Source: Alteromonas sp. 5E99-2 (GTDB lineage: Bacteria > Pseudomonadota > Gammaproteobacteria > Enterobacterales > Alteromonadaceae). Taken from it: DNA of 64,000 nt. The notes under the pieces are model-generated. The model searched no databases. It saw only the letters and a list, made by a program, of their open reading frames with translations, and was not told the DNA's origin. A program made the translations under genes and the position numbers. The stretch spans positions 145,570 through 209,569 of the forward strand of contig NZ_JAFNJE010000005.1 in the NCBI RefSeq assembly GCF_017368475.1, in the 5' to 3' direction. Each line of letters starts with the position of its first letter. Positions within the stretch are counted from its first letter, which is position 1. This document shows, in pieces, positions 19,114-26,715 of the stretch.

Positions 19114-19983
19114 ATGCAACTTTTTGTAAATGATTTAACGGTAATGGACTTCTCTTACCTTTGTCCTAAACGAGGAATGGTAGGCGAAAGCTGGATTGTT
19201 GATGTGGTACTTGATGGTGCTCTTAACGATGAAAGTATGATTGAAGATTTTTCTTTGGTAAAAAAGAATCTAAAACGCTTAATCGACGGTTATGTCGATC
19301 ATAAATTGCTAGTTCCAGTTGAATACAAAGATACCCATTTACGCCGTGATGACAATGACCGAGTCGAAGTAGTCTTTAACACTGAAAACAAGCAGACCTT
19401 CGCTTTGTTTTGTCCAGATGACGCATATGCCTTTATTTATTCAGATAGCATTACCATGGCGTCTGTAGGCGCGTATTTAAAAGAAGTCATTGCCACTCAT
19501 TTGCCTGAGAATGTCAATGGTTTACACCTTTCGCTGCGTAATGAAGTGATTAATACGCCTTATTACCACTATACCCATGGTCTTAAAAAGCACGATGGAA
19601 ATTGTCAGCGTATTGCTCATGGTCACCGTTCAAAGATTGATATTTACCGAAATGGAGCTCATTGCGAGCAAAGTGAAAAGCAGTGGGCACAGCGGTGGCA
19701 AGATATCTATGTAGCATCACAAGACGACGCACTGCCGCCTTCGTCTTTAACCATGCAATTTGCAGTACCTGAATCAGACTATGTTTGTTTTGCCTATGAA
19801 GCTTCTCAAGGTTGGTTTGAAATAGTATTGCCAGCGAGTGCCTGTGAAGTCATTTCTACAGATTCTACAGTGGAGTGTTTGGCGCAATTTATTTATGAAC
19901 AGCAATGCGAGCAATACCCAGATGATCAATTTCGCGTTGTCGCCTACGAAGGGGTGGGTAAAGGTGCAATGGTAGGTAATTAA
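19114..19983 (+). CDS. QueD/6-pyruvoyl-tetrahydropterin synthase-like protein, double length
   Basis: 289 residues, more than twice the usual ~120 of QueD. The first half (MQLFVNDLTVMDFSYLCPKRGMVGESW… DYSLVKKNLK-like) and second half (KKHDGNCQRIAHGHRSKIDIYRNG) both resemble parts of the T-fold 6-carboxytetrahydropterin synthase family. The second contains a GNCQRIAHGH block like the Cys and zinc-His region of QueD. The first half lacks the His cluster and carries Cys at C17, so metal binding may be confined to one half. True QueD activity in queuosine synthesis is uncertain. It lies between yejK and the M23 peptidase gene and is probably cotranscribed with both. Confidence 0.65.
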   Translation: MQLFVNDLTVMDFSYLCPKRGMVGESWIVDVVLDGALNDESMIEDFSLVKKNLKRLIDGYVDHKLLVPVEYKDTHLRRDDNDRVEVVFNTENKQTFALFCPDDAYAFIYSDSITMASVGAYLKEVIATHLPENVNGLHLSLRNEVINTPYYHYTHGLKKHDGNCQRIAHGHRSKIDIYRNGAHCEQSEKQWAQRWQDIYVASQDDALPPSSLTMQFAVPESDYVCFAYEASQGWFEIVLPASACEVISTDSTVECLAQFIYEQQCEQYPDDQFRVVAYEGVGKGAMVGN

Positions 19984-19984
19984 C

Positions 19985-20833
19985 ATGACTAAATTGATAC
20001 CCGTATTGATATTTTTTATCACTGCTTGTAGCCATGCTTTCGCAAGCGAAATTCAAAGTGGTGAAGCCATTCGAGGCCAATCCATACAAGGCAGCTTGTT
20101 ACGAGGAAAAGTAGAGGCGGGCTCTAGTATTAGTCATGATGGAAAATCTATCCCCGTATCAAAGGACGGAGATTTTGTTTTTGGTTTTTCAAGAGATACG
20201 ACCAAAGCTGTTACCTTAGTGGTGGTAAAAGATAACAAAGAAACCTTGATTAGGTTAACACCTGAGGTTAGAGAATACCGTATTCAGCGTATTGATGGGC
20301 TAGAACAAAGTAAAGTCACCCCACCTGTTTCTGTAAGCGAAAGAATAAGAAACGATGCTGTCATTGTTCGCAAAGCGCGATCTGAAGTCTCCAGTTTAAA
20401 CGGTTTTAAGCAAGAGTTTATTTGGCCTTCTGTTGGGCCAATCAGTGGTGTTTATGGTAGTCAAAGAGTACTTAATGGAAAACCTAGTTGGCCTCATTTC
20501 GGGGTTGATGTTGCGGCACCTACTGGAACTCCTGTGGTCGCTCCAGCAGAAGGCAAGGTCACTTTAGCTCATGCTGATTTATATTACTCTGGAGGAACCA
20601 TCATTATTGACCATGGAATGGGAGTCTTTTCCACATTTTTACATTTAAGCAAGTTAAGTGTTTCTGTGGGAGATGTTATCAAACAAGGTGATAAAATTGG
20701 CGAAATCGGAGAAACAGGAAGAGCCACTGGGCCACATTTAGACTGGCGTATTAATTGGCGAAATGTCAGGTTAGATCCAGCATTGCTAGTTCCAGCAAGA
20801 GAGGGCTTAGATTACACTTCGAACAGCGAGTAG
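19985..20833 (+). CDS. M23-family peptidoglycan endopeptidase
   Basis: 282 residues with a cleavable-looking leader (KLIPVLIFFITACSHAFA-S). The N-terminal part is a beta-rich domain of unknown role. The C-terminal LytM domain carries HFGVDVAAPTGTPVVAPAEG (first His and Asp zinc ligands), then STFLHLSKLSV and GPHLDWRINW with the remaining His ligands, so the catalytic set looks complete. It is probably a periplasmic cell-wall hydrolase. It starts two bases after the QueD-like stop, so coupling is likely. Confidence 0.9.
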   Translation: MTKLIPVLIFFITACSHAFASEIQSGEAIRGQSIQGSLLRGKVEAGSSISHDGKSIPVSKDGDFVFGFSRDTTKAVTLVVVKDNKETLIRLTPEVREYRIQRIDGLEQSKVTPPVSVSERIRNDAVIVRKARSEVSSLNGFKQEFIWPSVGPISGVYGSQRVLNGKPSWPHFGVDVAAPTGTPVVAPAEGKVTLAHADLYYSGGTIIIDHGMGVFSTFLHLSKLSVSVGDVIKQGDKIGEIGETGRATGPHLDWRINWRNVRLDPALLVPAREGLDYTSNSE

Positions 20834-20839
20834 CATTCA

Positions 20840-21112
20840 CTATCCATTTTTTAATTTGCTTTTAAAATAGTTAATAATATCGGTTGATTCATATAACCAC
20901 TGCACGGTATTTTCACTTTCTATTCTTAAACAGGGAACTTGCTTTTTCCCTCCACCAGCTATTAGCTCTTGTGCGTATTGAGGATGAATTAAGATATCTT
21001 TTTGAGATACTTTAATTCCTTTACGCCAAAGGAAAAAACGCACCTTTATACAAAACATACATGCACTAAAGTGATATAAAGTAAGTCCTTGAACCTCTAA
21101 CTCCTTACTCAT
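20840..21112 (-). CDS. Glutaredoxin/GST N-domain-like protein
   Basis: 90-residue thioredoxin-fold protein with the redox motif CMFC in YHFSACMFCIKVRFFLWRKG and a cis-Pro loop KKQVPCLRIE. The C-terminal helix VQWLYESTDIINYFK resembles the end of GST N-terminal domains. It could act as a monothiol/dithiol disulfide reductase; the partner is unknown. It ends six bases from the stop of the M23 gene on the opposite strand. Confidence 0.85.
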   Translation of the reverse strand: MSKELEVQGLTLYHFSACMFCIKVRFFLWRKGIKVSQKDILIHPQYAQELIAGGGKKQVPCLRIESENTVQWLYESTDIINYFKSKLKNG

Positions 21113-21349
21113 TAAGGTTATTTCCTCTTTATGTGTTTATAAGTGAATTCTAATTATAGCGTCTATCAACAGACAGAACAGGGTAAGTATACCATGCAGT
21201 GGTAATTGCTAGGGATAACTAGGTATTTAAAAACATAATCTAGGAATATTAGGTGAGGGCTAAGCTGTATTAGTTAGCTGCGATACTTTTGTAATAGACG
21301 AGAAATGAAATTAGCGCAGTGTTAACGCAGCAATCCGGAGAATAACATC

Positions 21350-24300
21350 ATGAAGTACGCTCGCATACACAATTACATAAGTATCTTAATAATTACTCTT
21401 TCATGTACTATCTCGCTAAAGGCACACAGCTCAGAAACAAAGATCCCTTCTAATAAAGTGATAGAAAAAGATAAGGCCGAATTTAAAAAACAATTTTTAC
21501 ACTCTAACTTTGTTCCTGTGATTATAAAGATCAAACAAGACGTTTCAAAAGGCAGTGAAAAAAGCCAAAGGTTTGTTTCATCAGATACAGCCGTTGAAAA
21601 TATACAGGCGTCAAAGACAAAAATCATGTCTGACCCTTTAATGGTCGATGCGAAGGGAGTTAAGTATTTTAAAACCATTCCCTATATGGCAATGACCATT
21701 GATAATTCTATGCTTAATAAAATGGCTGAAAATGATTTGGTAGAATCAATTCAAATAGATCATTTAAATGAAGTGAGCCTGAATAATACGACATCTTTTA
21801 TACAAGCAGATAGTGTGTGGGCACAAGGCTTTACCGGTGAAGGGCAAACTGTGGCTATTATTGATACTGGTGTAGATAATACCCATGATTTTTTCTCGGG
21901 AAAAATTGTATCAGAAGCGTGTTTTTCTTCTAACATTTCTTCGTTCGATGCAACGTCTATGTGTGCAGGTGGCGTGACGGTAGATACTGGCGTAGACTCA
22001 GGACGTCATTGTTCTGTAAATGGTTGTGATCATGGAACTCATGTTGCCGGTATCGCTGCAGGAATAGGAAGTTCGATTTCTGGGGTTGCAAAAGGCGCAG
22101 ACATCATCGCTATTCAAGTTTTTTCTCGATTGGAAGGTTTTACTTATTGTGGGCGTTCAGGTGCATGTGCATTAGCTTTTGATTCAGATATTATTGAAGG
22201 CCTAGAGCGAGTGTATGAACTTAGGAATTCCTATGATATCGCTGCAGTAAATTTGAGCTTAGGCTATGGTAACTATGATTCTGCGGAGGAGTGTGATGCG
22301 AGTAATGGAGCATATTTAGCTGCGATTTCAAACCTAAATGAAGCGGGTATTGCCGTGGTTGCCGCTTCTGGAAATAATAGTTACTCTAACGGGCTTAATT
22401 CCCCTGCGTGTCTTTCCGGGGTGATTAGTGTTGGTGCGGTCAATACTAGCAATAATGTTCAATCCTTTAGTAACTCTGCTTCTTATCTTGATTTTCTTGC
22501 TCCTGGCGCTGGAACGGTTTCATCTACCCCAAACAACAACTTTGGAACAAAGCAAGGAACGTCTATGGCGTCGCCTCATCTCGCTGGCGCAGTGGCGCTG
22601 TTGAAATCATCTGTTCCGAATGAAAGCTTAGACAATATTCTCAACGCTCTTTCAGATACGGGAACTATAGTGTCTTCTAAAGGACACAGTGTTCCCAGCA
22701 TTAACGTAAATGAGGCATACAAGCAACTTAGTGGTTTTGACTCATCAGAAGGTGCTCATGATGTTTCTATTGTCGTGAGCGCAGACAATGAAGAGGCTGT
22801 TTATTTCAATGGTGTTTTGATGGGGAGCAGCACCAACTGGTCTGAAAGCCGGACTTATGTTGCTGATTTAGCACCAGGTAATAATGTGTTTGCAATTCAT
22901 GCTACAGATGTGGATGGTATCGCTGCATTAATTGCTGAACTTAATATTCAAGGGCTTATTGAGGTAAGTGGTACGCATTGGAAAATCTCCACTACGGAAG
23001 AATCAGGATGGCAAGACGCGAGCTTTGATGACAGTGGTTGGGATTTTGCAACTAGTTATGGTCAATATGGTGTTGAGCCTTGGTTATCGAGAGTCAACGG
23101 GGTAGATGATGATTCAAACGCTCAGTGGATATGGTCGTCAGATAACTTAAACCACAACGAAGTGTTTTTTAGATTGGTAATTGAAAATGGGGCTGAGTTG
23201 GAATTACCAAGCCCGGAAATCATTAATTCAGAATTGGCAACCGGTGAAGCGAACCTTCCATATAGCGAAATACTCTCTGCGGAGGACGGGGAAGGGCCTT
23301 ATCGTTGGAGCTTAGTGAATGGCGCTTTGCCTGAAGGCTTAGTGTTGGATGCTTCAGGTGAAATAACCGGAACCCCGATAAAAGAAGAGGTTGCCGTGTT
23401 TGAGGTGCAAGTTGCTGACAGTAATGACCAAATTGATGTTGCTGAATTTACCATTGTAGTGGAAGCACCGAATACAGTTTTAATTAGCGCAGATCTCGTA
23501 ATTAGTGTCGACAATAAAGAAGAGGTGTACTTTAACGGCGTATTATTAGGAGCCGATGATACATGGTCCGAGGCTAGCCATTATGCATTGAATTTAGTAC
23601 CAGGAACGAATGTTCTGGCGGTTAAAGCTGAAGATGAAAGCGGCGTAGCCGCACTAATCGCGCAGCTTAATGTACAAGGTGAAACTATCATAAGTGATGA
23701 CCAATGGAAGCTATCTACTGTAGAAGAGCAGGGGTGGAATGAAGGTGGTTTTGACGACAGTGATTGGCGTTTTGCAACTAGCTACGGAGAATATGGCGTA
23801 GCGCCTTGGCTGTCTAGAGTTGATGGGCTAGCTTCTAATTCACAAGCGCATTGGATTTGGTCATCAGACAACAATAATCACGATGAAGTGTATTTTAGAT
23901 TGGTAATAGAAAATGGCGTTGTACCAGACTCAATTGCACCTAATATAGCAACACAAGATTTGCCCAGTGGTGAAGTAAATGTTTCTTACAGTGAAACTCT
24001 TGTCGTAGACGAGGGGACTGCACCGTTTAGTTGGAGCATCATTTCCGGCAATTTACCTGAAGGTCTTGAATTAAACGAATTAGGTGAGATTGAGGGTGTT
24101 CCTCAAATTGAGGAAACAAGCGTGTTTGAAGTGCAAGTTACTGATGCAAATAATGACATGGACTCTCGCGTATTTACCCTTGATATTGCTAAATCAAATG
24201 AAATAGTGGCCACTGCTGAGCTAACCATTAGTGTTGATAACAAAGAACAGGTCTATTTTAACGGCGTATTGATAGGTACTGATGACGACTGGTTTGAAAG

Positions 24301-24643
24301 TAGTCAGTATACACTTGAGCTATTAGCGGGGGAAAATGTACTGGCTGTTAGTGCGCAAGATGAAGGTGGCGTTGCGGCTCTAATTGCACAACTCAATATA
24401 CAAGGGCAAATAGAAACCAGTGGAAGCCATTGGCGTGTCTCTAACCAAGGGCAAGCAGGTTGGACAGAAGCTAACTTTGATGACAGCGACTGGGATTTTG
24501 CCACAAGTTACGGACAATACGGTGTCGAGCCTTGGCTGTCACGAGTCAATGGATTTGACGAAAATTCAAATGCACAGTGGATATGGACGTTTGACAATGA
24601 AAACGATAACGACGTGTATTTTAGGCTAATAATAAATATGTAA
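21350..24643 (+). CDS. Secreted S8 subtilisin-like protease with triplicated C-terminal module
   Basis: 1097 residues. A signal peptide (residues 1-~26) is followed by an inhibitor-I9-like propeptide (about 50-145), then the catalytic domain with Asp in AIIDTGVDNTHD, His in HGTHVAGIAAG and Ser in GTSMASPHLAGA. After about residue 470 come three copies of a ~145-residue beta-sandwich-like module (VYFNGVL… FDDSxW… ATSYGxYGVEPWLSRV… WIWSSDN) separated by two Ig-like putative He_PIG domains (…LPEGLxL…GEIxGxP…). The module may bind glycans or surfaces. The enzyme probably degrades external protein. It stands alone with its own 5' region. Confidence 0.9.
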   Translation: MKYARIHNYISILIITLSCTISLKAHSSETKIPSNKVIEKDKAEFKKQFLHSNFVPVIIKIKQDVSKGSEKSQRFVSSDTAVENIQASKTKIMSDPLMVDAKGVKYFKTIPYMAMTIDNSMLNKMAENDLVESIQIDHLNEVSLNNTTSFIQADSVWAQGFTGEGQTVAIIDTGVDNTHDFFSGKIVSEACFSSNISSFDATSMCAGGVTVDTGVDSGRHCSVNGCDHGTHVAGIAAGIGSSISGVAKGADIIAIQVFSRLEGFTYCGRSGACALAFDSDIIEGLERVYELRNSYDIAAVNLSLGYGNYDSAEECDASNGAYLAAISNLNEAGIAVVAASGNNSYSNGLNSPACLSGVISVGAVNTSNNVQSFSNSASYLDFLAPGAGTVSSTPNNNFGTKQGTSMASPHLAGAVALLKSSVPNESLDNILNALSDTGTIVSSKGHSVPSINVNEAYKQLSGFDSSEGAHDVSIVVSADNEEAVYFNGVLMGSSTNWSESRTYVADLAPGNNVFAIHATDVDGIAALIAELNIQGLIEVSGTHWKISTTEESGWQDASFDDSGWDFATSYGQYGVEPWLSRVNGVDDDSNAQWIWSSDNLNHNEVFFRLVIENGAELELPSPEIINSELATGEANLPYSEILSAEDGEGPYRWSLVNGALPEGLVLDASGEITGTPIKEEVAVFEVQVADSNDQIDVAEFTIVVEAPNTVLISADLVISVDNKEEVYFNGVLLGADDTWSEASHYALNLVPGTNVLAVKAEDESGVAALIAQLNVQGETIISDDQWKLSTVEEQGWNEGGFDDSDWRFATSYGEYGVAPWLSRVDGLASNSQAHWIWSSDNNNHDEVYFRLVIENGVVPDSIAPNIATQDLPSGEVNVSYSETLVVDEGTAPFSWSIISGNLPEGLELNELGEIEGVPQIEETSVFEVQVTDANNDMDSRVFTLDIAKSNEIVATAELTISVDNKEQVYFNGVLIGTDDDWFESSQYTLELLAGENVLAVSAQDEGGVAALIAQLNIQGQIETSGSHWRVSNQGQAGWTEANFDDSDWDFATSYGQYGVEPWLSRVNGFDENSNAQWIWTFDNENDNDVYFRLIINM
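22770..24640 (+). repeat. Three coding repeats in subtilase gene
   Basis: Near-parallel units at about 22770-23200, 23490-23915 and 24220-24640, each encoding the same module beginning …SxDNxExVYFNGVL and ending …VYFRLVIEN. They are separated by two ~260-base He_PIG-like units. The order A-B-A-B-A shows internal duplication of an A+B unit. Confidence 0.85.
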
Positions 24644-24795
24644 AACAAACTGCTTAGTAGTTCTAAATTTGTATTCGTTGATGCTAACCCTATGAAAGTA
24701 AAAAGGTTGATAATCATCGAATATGAATTTAGAGTCAATTATCATAATTAACGTCGCCGAAATGACTTATCTACTTCAAAGGGAAATAACAAGTA

Positions 24796-25284
24796 ATGGT
24801 TTCACTGAGAGATTTTGACGACGAAGATATACCTATATTGGTAAAGATTCTAAACAATACGGCTGTTACACAATACCTATCGAGCAAAATACCAACTCCC
24901 TATACGGAACAAGACGCTAGCTGGTGGGTTAACGAGGGAAGTAAAGGAGATTTAATTAAAGGAATTTTGTATAACGGTGAGCTGGTTGGCTGCATCGGTG
25001 TAAATCGAGGTCTGTTTGAATACAGTAAATCTGGAGAATTAGGCTACTGGTTGGCAGCTGATTATTGGAGAAAAGGCATTGCGACTGAAGCCATTTCTCA
25101 GCTACTGGACTATACATTTGAACATACAGAAATAGTACGTGTTTTTGCGTCTGTGTTTTCAGCGAATACTGGGTCCATGCAACTACTATTGAAACAAGGG
25201 TTTAAGCAAGAAGCCGTATTGGAAAAAGGCATTTTTAAAGATGGCGAGTTTTATAACAATCATATATTTGCAAAATTAAAATAG
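24796..25284 (+). CDS. GNAT-family N-acetyltransferase (RimJ/RimL-like)
   Basis: 162-residue GNAT acetyltransferase. LRDFDDEDIPILVKILNN is the typical beta1-alpha1 start, LGYWLAADYWRKGIATEAI contains the acetyl-CoA pyrophosphate loop (Arg/Gly-rich) and SVFSANTGSMQLLLKQGFKQEA is motif B. It is similar to the ribosomal-protein/RimL type, but the substrate cannot be inferred. It follows the subtilase gene by 150 bases and precedes a string of small unrelated enzymes on the same strand. Confidence 0.9.
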   Translation: MVSLRDFDDEDIPILVKILNNTAVTQYLSSKIPTPYTEQDASWWVNEGSKGDLIKGILYNGELVGCIGVNRGLFEYSKSGELGYWLAADYWRKGIATEAISQLLDYTFEHTEIVRVFASVFSANTGSMQLLLKQGFKQEAVLEKGIFKDGEFYNNHIFAKLK

Positions 25285-25308
25285 AGAATAAATTGGAATA
25301 AATCAGCT

Positions 25309-25584
25309 ATGGTCACACTTAAAGGGTTTATCCTAGTTCCTATTGAGGATTTTGAAATTGTCAAAGACGCCTTAGTGCTTCATAAAGCGTTAACACGTCA
25401 AGAAATAGGCTGTGAGAAATTTGAAGTTGTACAAGATTCAGCTAACCCGTATAAATTTAGTGTTCATGAGGAATTTATTGATCAAGCAGCCTTTGAACAT
25501 CATCAAAAAAGGGTAAAATTGTCTCATTGGGGCAGTGTGACGAAAAATGTAGAAAGACATTATCAGATTTCAAATATCCCTTAA
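25309..25584 (+). CDS. Antibiotic biosynthesis monooxygenase (ABM/YgiN-like) protein
   Basis: 91-residue ferredoxin-like dimeric alpha-beta-barrel protein. LKGFILVPIEDFEIVKDALV and FSVHEEFIDQAAFEHHQKRV carry the typical ABM layout, with a conserved Trp/His near the end (LSHWG). Family members act on quinones or other small molecules or are simply binding proteins. It is 24 bases from the GNAT gene, so a shared transcript is likely. Confidence 0.8.
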   Translation: MVTLKGFILVPIEDFEIVKDALVLHKALTRQEIGCEKFEVVQDSANPYKFSVHEEFIDQAAFEHHQKRVKLSHWGSVTKNVERHYQISNIP

Positions 25585-25622
25585 ATATGTGATTTTCAAT
25601 TTTGACTAACAGGAGTACGCCA

Positions 25623-26180
25623 ATGAATAATTTACTTAAAACCTGTGTGTTATGCGGTTCGTTTACTCTTTTAAGTGCAAGTACTCTTGCTGATACGTTT
25701 TCTTTAAAAAGTGCCGATATATCTCAAGGTGAATTTATGAGTAAAGCTCAAGAATTCCAAGGCTTTGGGTGTAGTGGTGATAACCTATCTCCACAATTAT
25801 CATGGACGGATGCTCCCGAGGGAACAAAGGCATTTGCCGTTATCGCATTTGATCCAGATGCACCCACAGGAAGTGGCTGGTGGCATTGGCAGTTGGTTAA
25901 TATTCCCGCTGATACCACAATGTTGCCCACCGGAGCGGGTAGTGCTGACAACAGTCTTATTCCTAAGGGAAGTGTACAAATTAGCAATGATTATGGAACT
26001 GCGGCTTTTGGCGGAGCATGTCCGTCCGAAGGCCATGGTGTACATCGATATCAATTTACCATTCATGCATTATCGAAAAAATTAGACCTGCCAAATGGCC
26101 CTTCAGGTGCGTTAGTAGGGTATTTGATTAATGCCCACTCTTTAGCGTCAAGTACTATAGAATCGCTTTATGAACGCTAG
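25623..26180 (+). CDS. YbhB/YbcL-family PEBP-like protein, secreted
   Basis: 185 residues. The leader NLLKTCVLCGSFTLLSASTLA suggests export to the periplasm. The phosphatidylethanolamine-binding-protein fold is shown by FGCSGDNLSPQLSW, FAVIAFDPDAPTGSGWWHW and GVHRYQFTIHAL, the conserved ligand-pocket motifs. Bacterial relatives are of uncertain role. Start: an upstream in-frame TTG at 25602 exists, but AGGAG at 25611-25615, seven bases before ATG 25623, gives the proper leader. Confidence 0.9.
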   Translation: MNNLLKTCVLCGSFTLLSASTLADTFSLKSADISQGEFMSKAQEFQGFGCSGDNLSPQLSWTDAPEGTKAFAVIAFDPDAPTGSGWWHWQLVNIPADTTMLPTGAGSADNSLIPKGSVQISNDYGTAAFGGACPSEGHGVHRYQFTIHALSKKLDLPNGPSGALVGYLINAHSLASSTIESLYER

Positions 26181-26224
26181 GTAAGGGATTAGCACCTAAA
26201 TAATGTAAAATAGACAGGAAGAAC

Positions 26225-26611
26225 ATGATTGTTATTTATGGAATAGATACCCACCTTAATGGTATTAAAGCAAGGTTGTCTGATGTTATTCATGAAACTA
26301 TGGGGCGTGTTTTGGGGATGCCAGAAGACAAACGTGCTCACCGCTTTATTGCTCTAGATAAATCAGATTTTTATTACCCCGGCGGGCGCACAAACGCATA
26401 CACTGTAATAGAAATTAACTTAATGAAAGGCCGCCAGCCCGATACTCAAAAAAGGTTAATCAAAACACTTTTCATTGAAATAGAACGACAACTCGATATT
26501 GCTCCCATAGACATAGAAATCACCATTAAAGAACAAGAAACCTACCAATGGGGTTTTCGAGGTATGACAGGTGATGAAGTCGCAGATTTAACTTATAAGG
26601 TGAATGTCTAA
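26225..26611 (+). CDS. Tautomerase-superfamily protein without catalytic Pro1
   Basis: 128 residues. VIYGIDTHLNGIKARLSDVIHETMGRVLGMPEDKRAHRF and the second beta-alpha-beta half (TVIEINLMKGRQPDTQKRLIK) match the two-repeat tautomerase fold. The catalytic N-terminal proline usual in 4-oxalocrotonate tautomerase relatives is replaced by Ile after the initiator Met, so the classic mechanism is not available unless the start lies elsewhere; no alternative start with Pro is visible. Function unknown. Its stop is inside a 15-bp inverted repeat. Confidence 0.75.
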   Translation: MIVIYGIDTHLNGIKARLSDVIHETMGRVLGMPEDKRAHRFIALDKSDFYYPGGRTNAYTVIEINLMKGRQPDTQKRLIKTLFIEIERQLDIAPIDIEITIKEQETYQWGFRGMTGDEVADLTYKVNV

Positions 26612-26643
26612 ATGCAAAAGTGAAACACCTTTTGCGTTTAGAC
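26606..26643 (+). terminator. Hairpin at end of tautomerase-like gene
   Basis: The arms GTCTAAATGCAAAAG and CTTTTGCGTTTAGAC pair over 15 positions with one U-G wobble; the loop is eight bases. The gene's stop codon is in the left arm. No strong T-run follows, so it is a terminator or a stabilising hairpin. Confidence 0.55.
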
Positions 26644-26664
26644 AATTGTATTGCAATACTCATT

Positions 26665-26697
26665 TTGGGAGCGAAAACAAACAGGGGAGGCTCCCAA
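26665..26697. repeat. Inverted repeat next to chemoreceptor stop
   Basis: TTGGGAG (26665-26671) and CTCCCAA (26691-26697) can pair across a 19-base loop. It lies just after the stop of the minus-strand chemoreceptor gene and may mark its transcript end, but lacks a T-run. Confidence 0.35.
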
Positions 26698-26715
26698 GTG
26701 AGCTTGAACAAGATG

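Noticed and set aside
24420..24738. Short frames on both strands at the subtilase end
   Set aside because: They are out-of-frame readings of the third repeat module.
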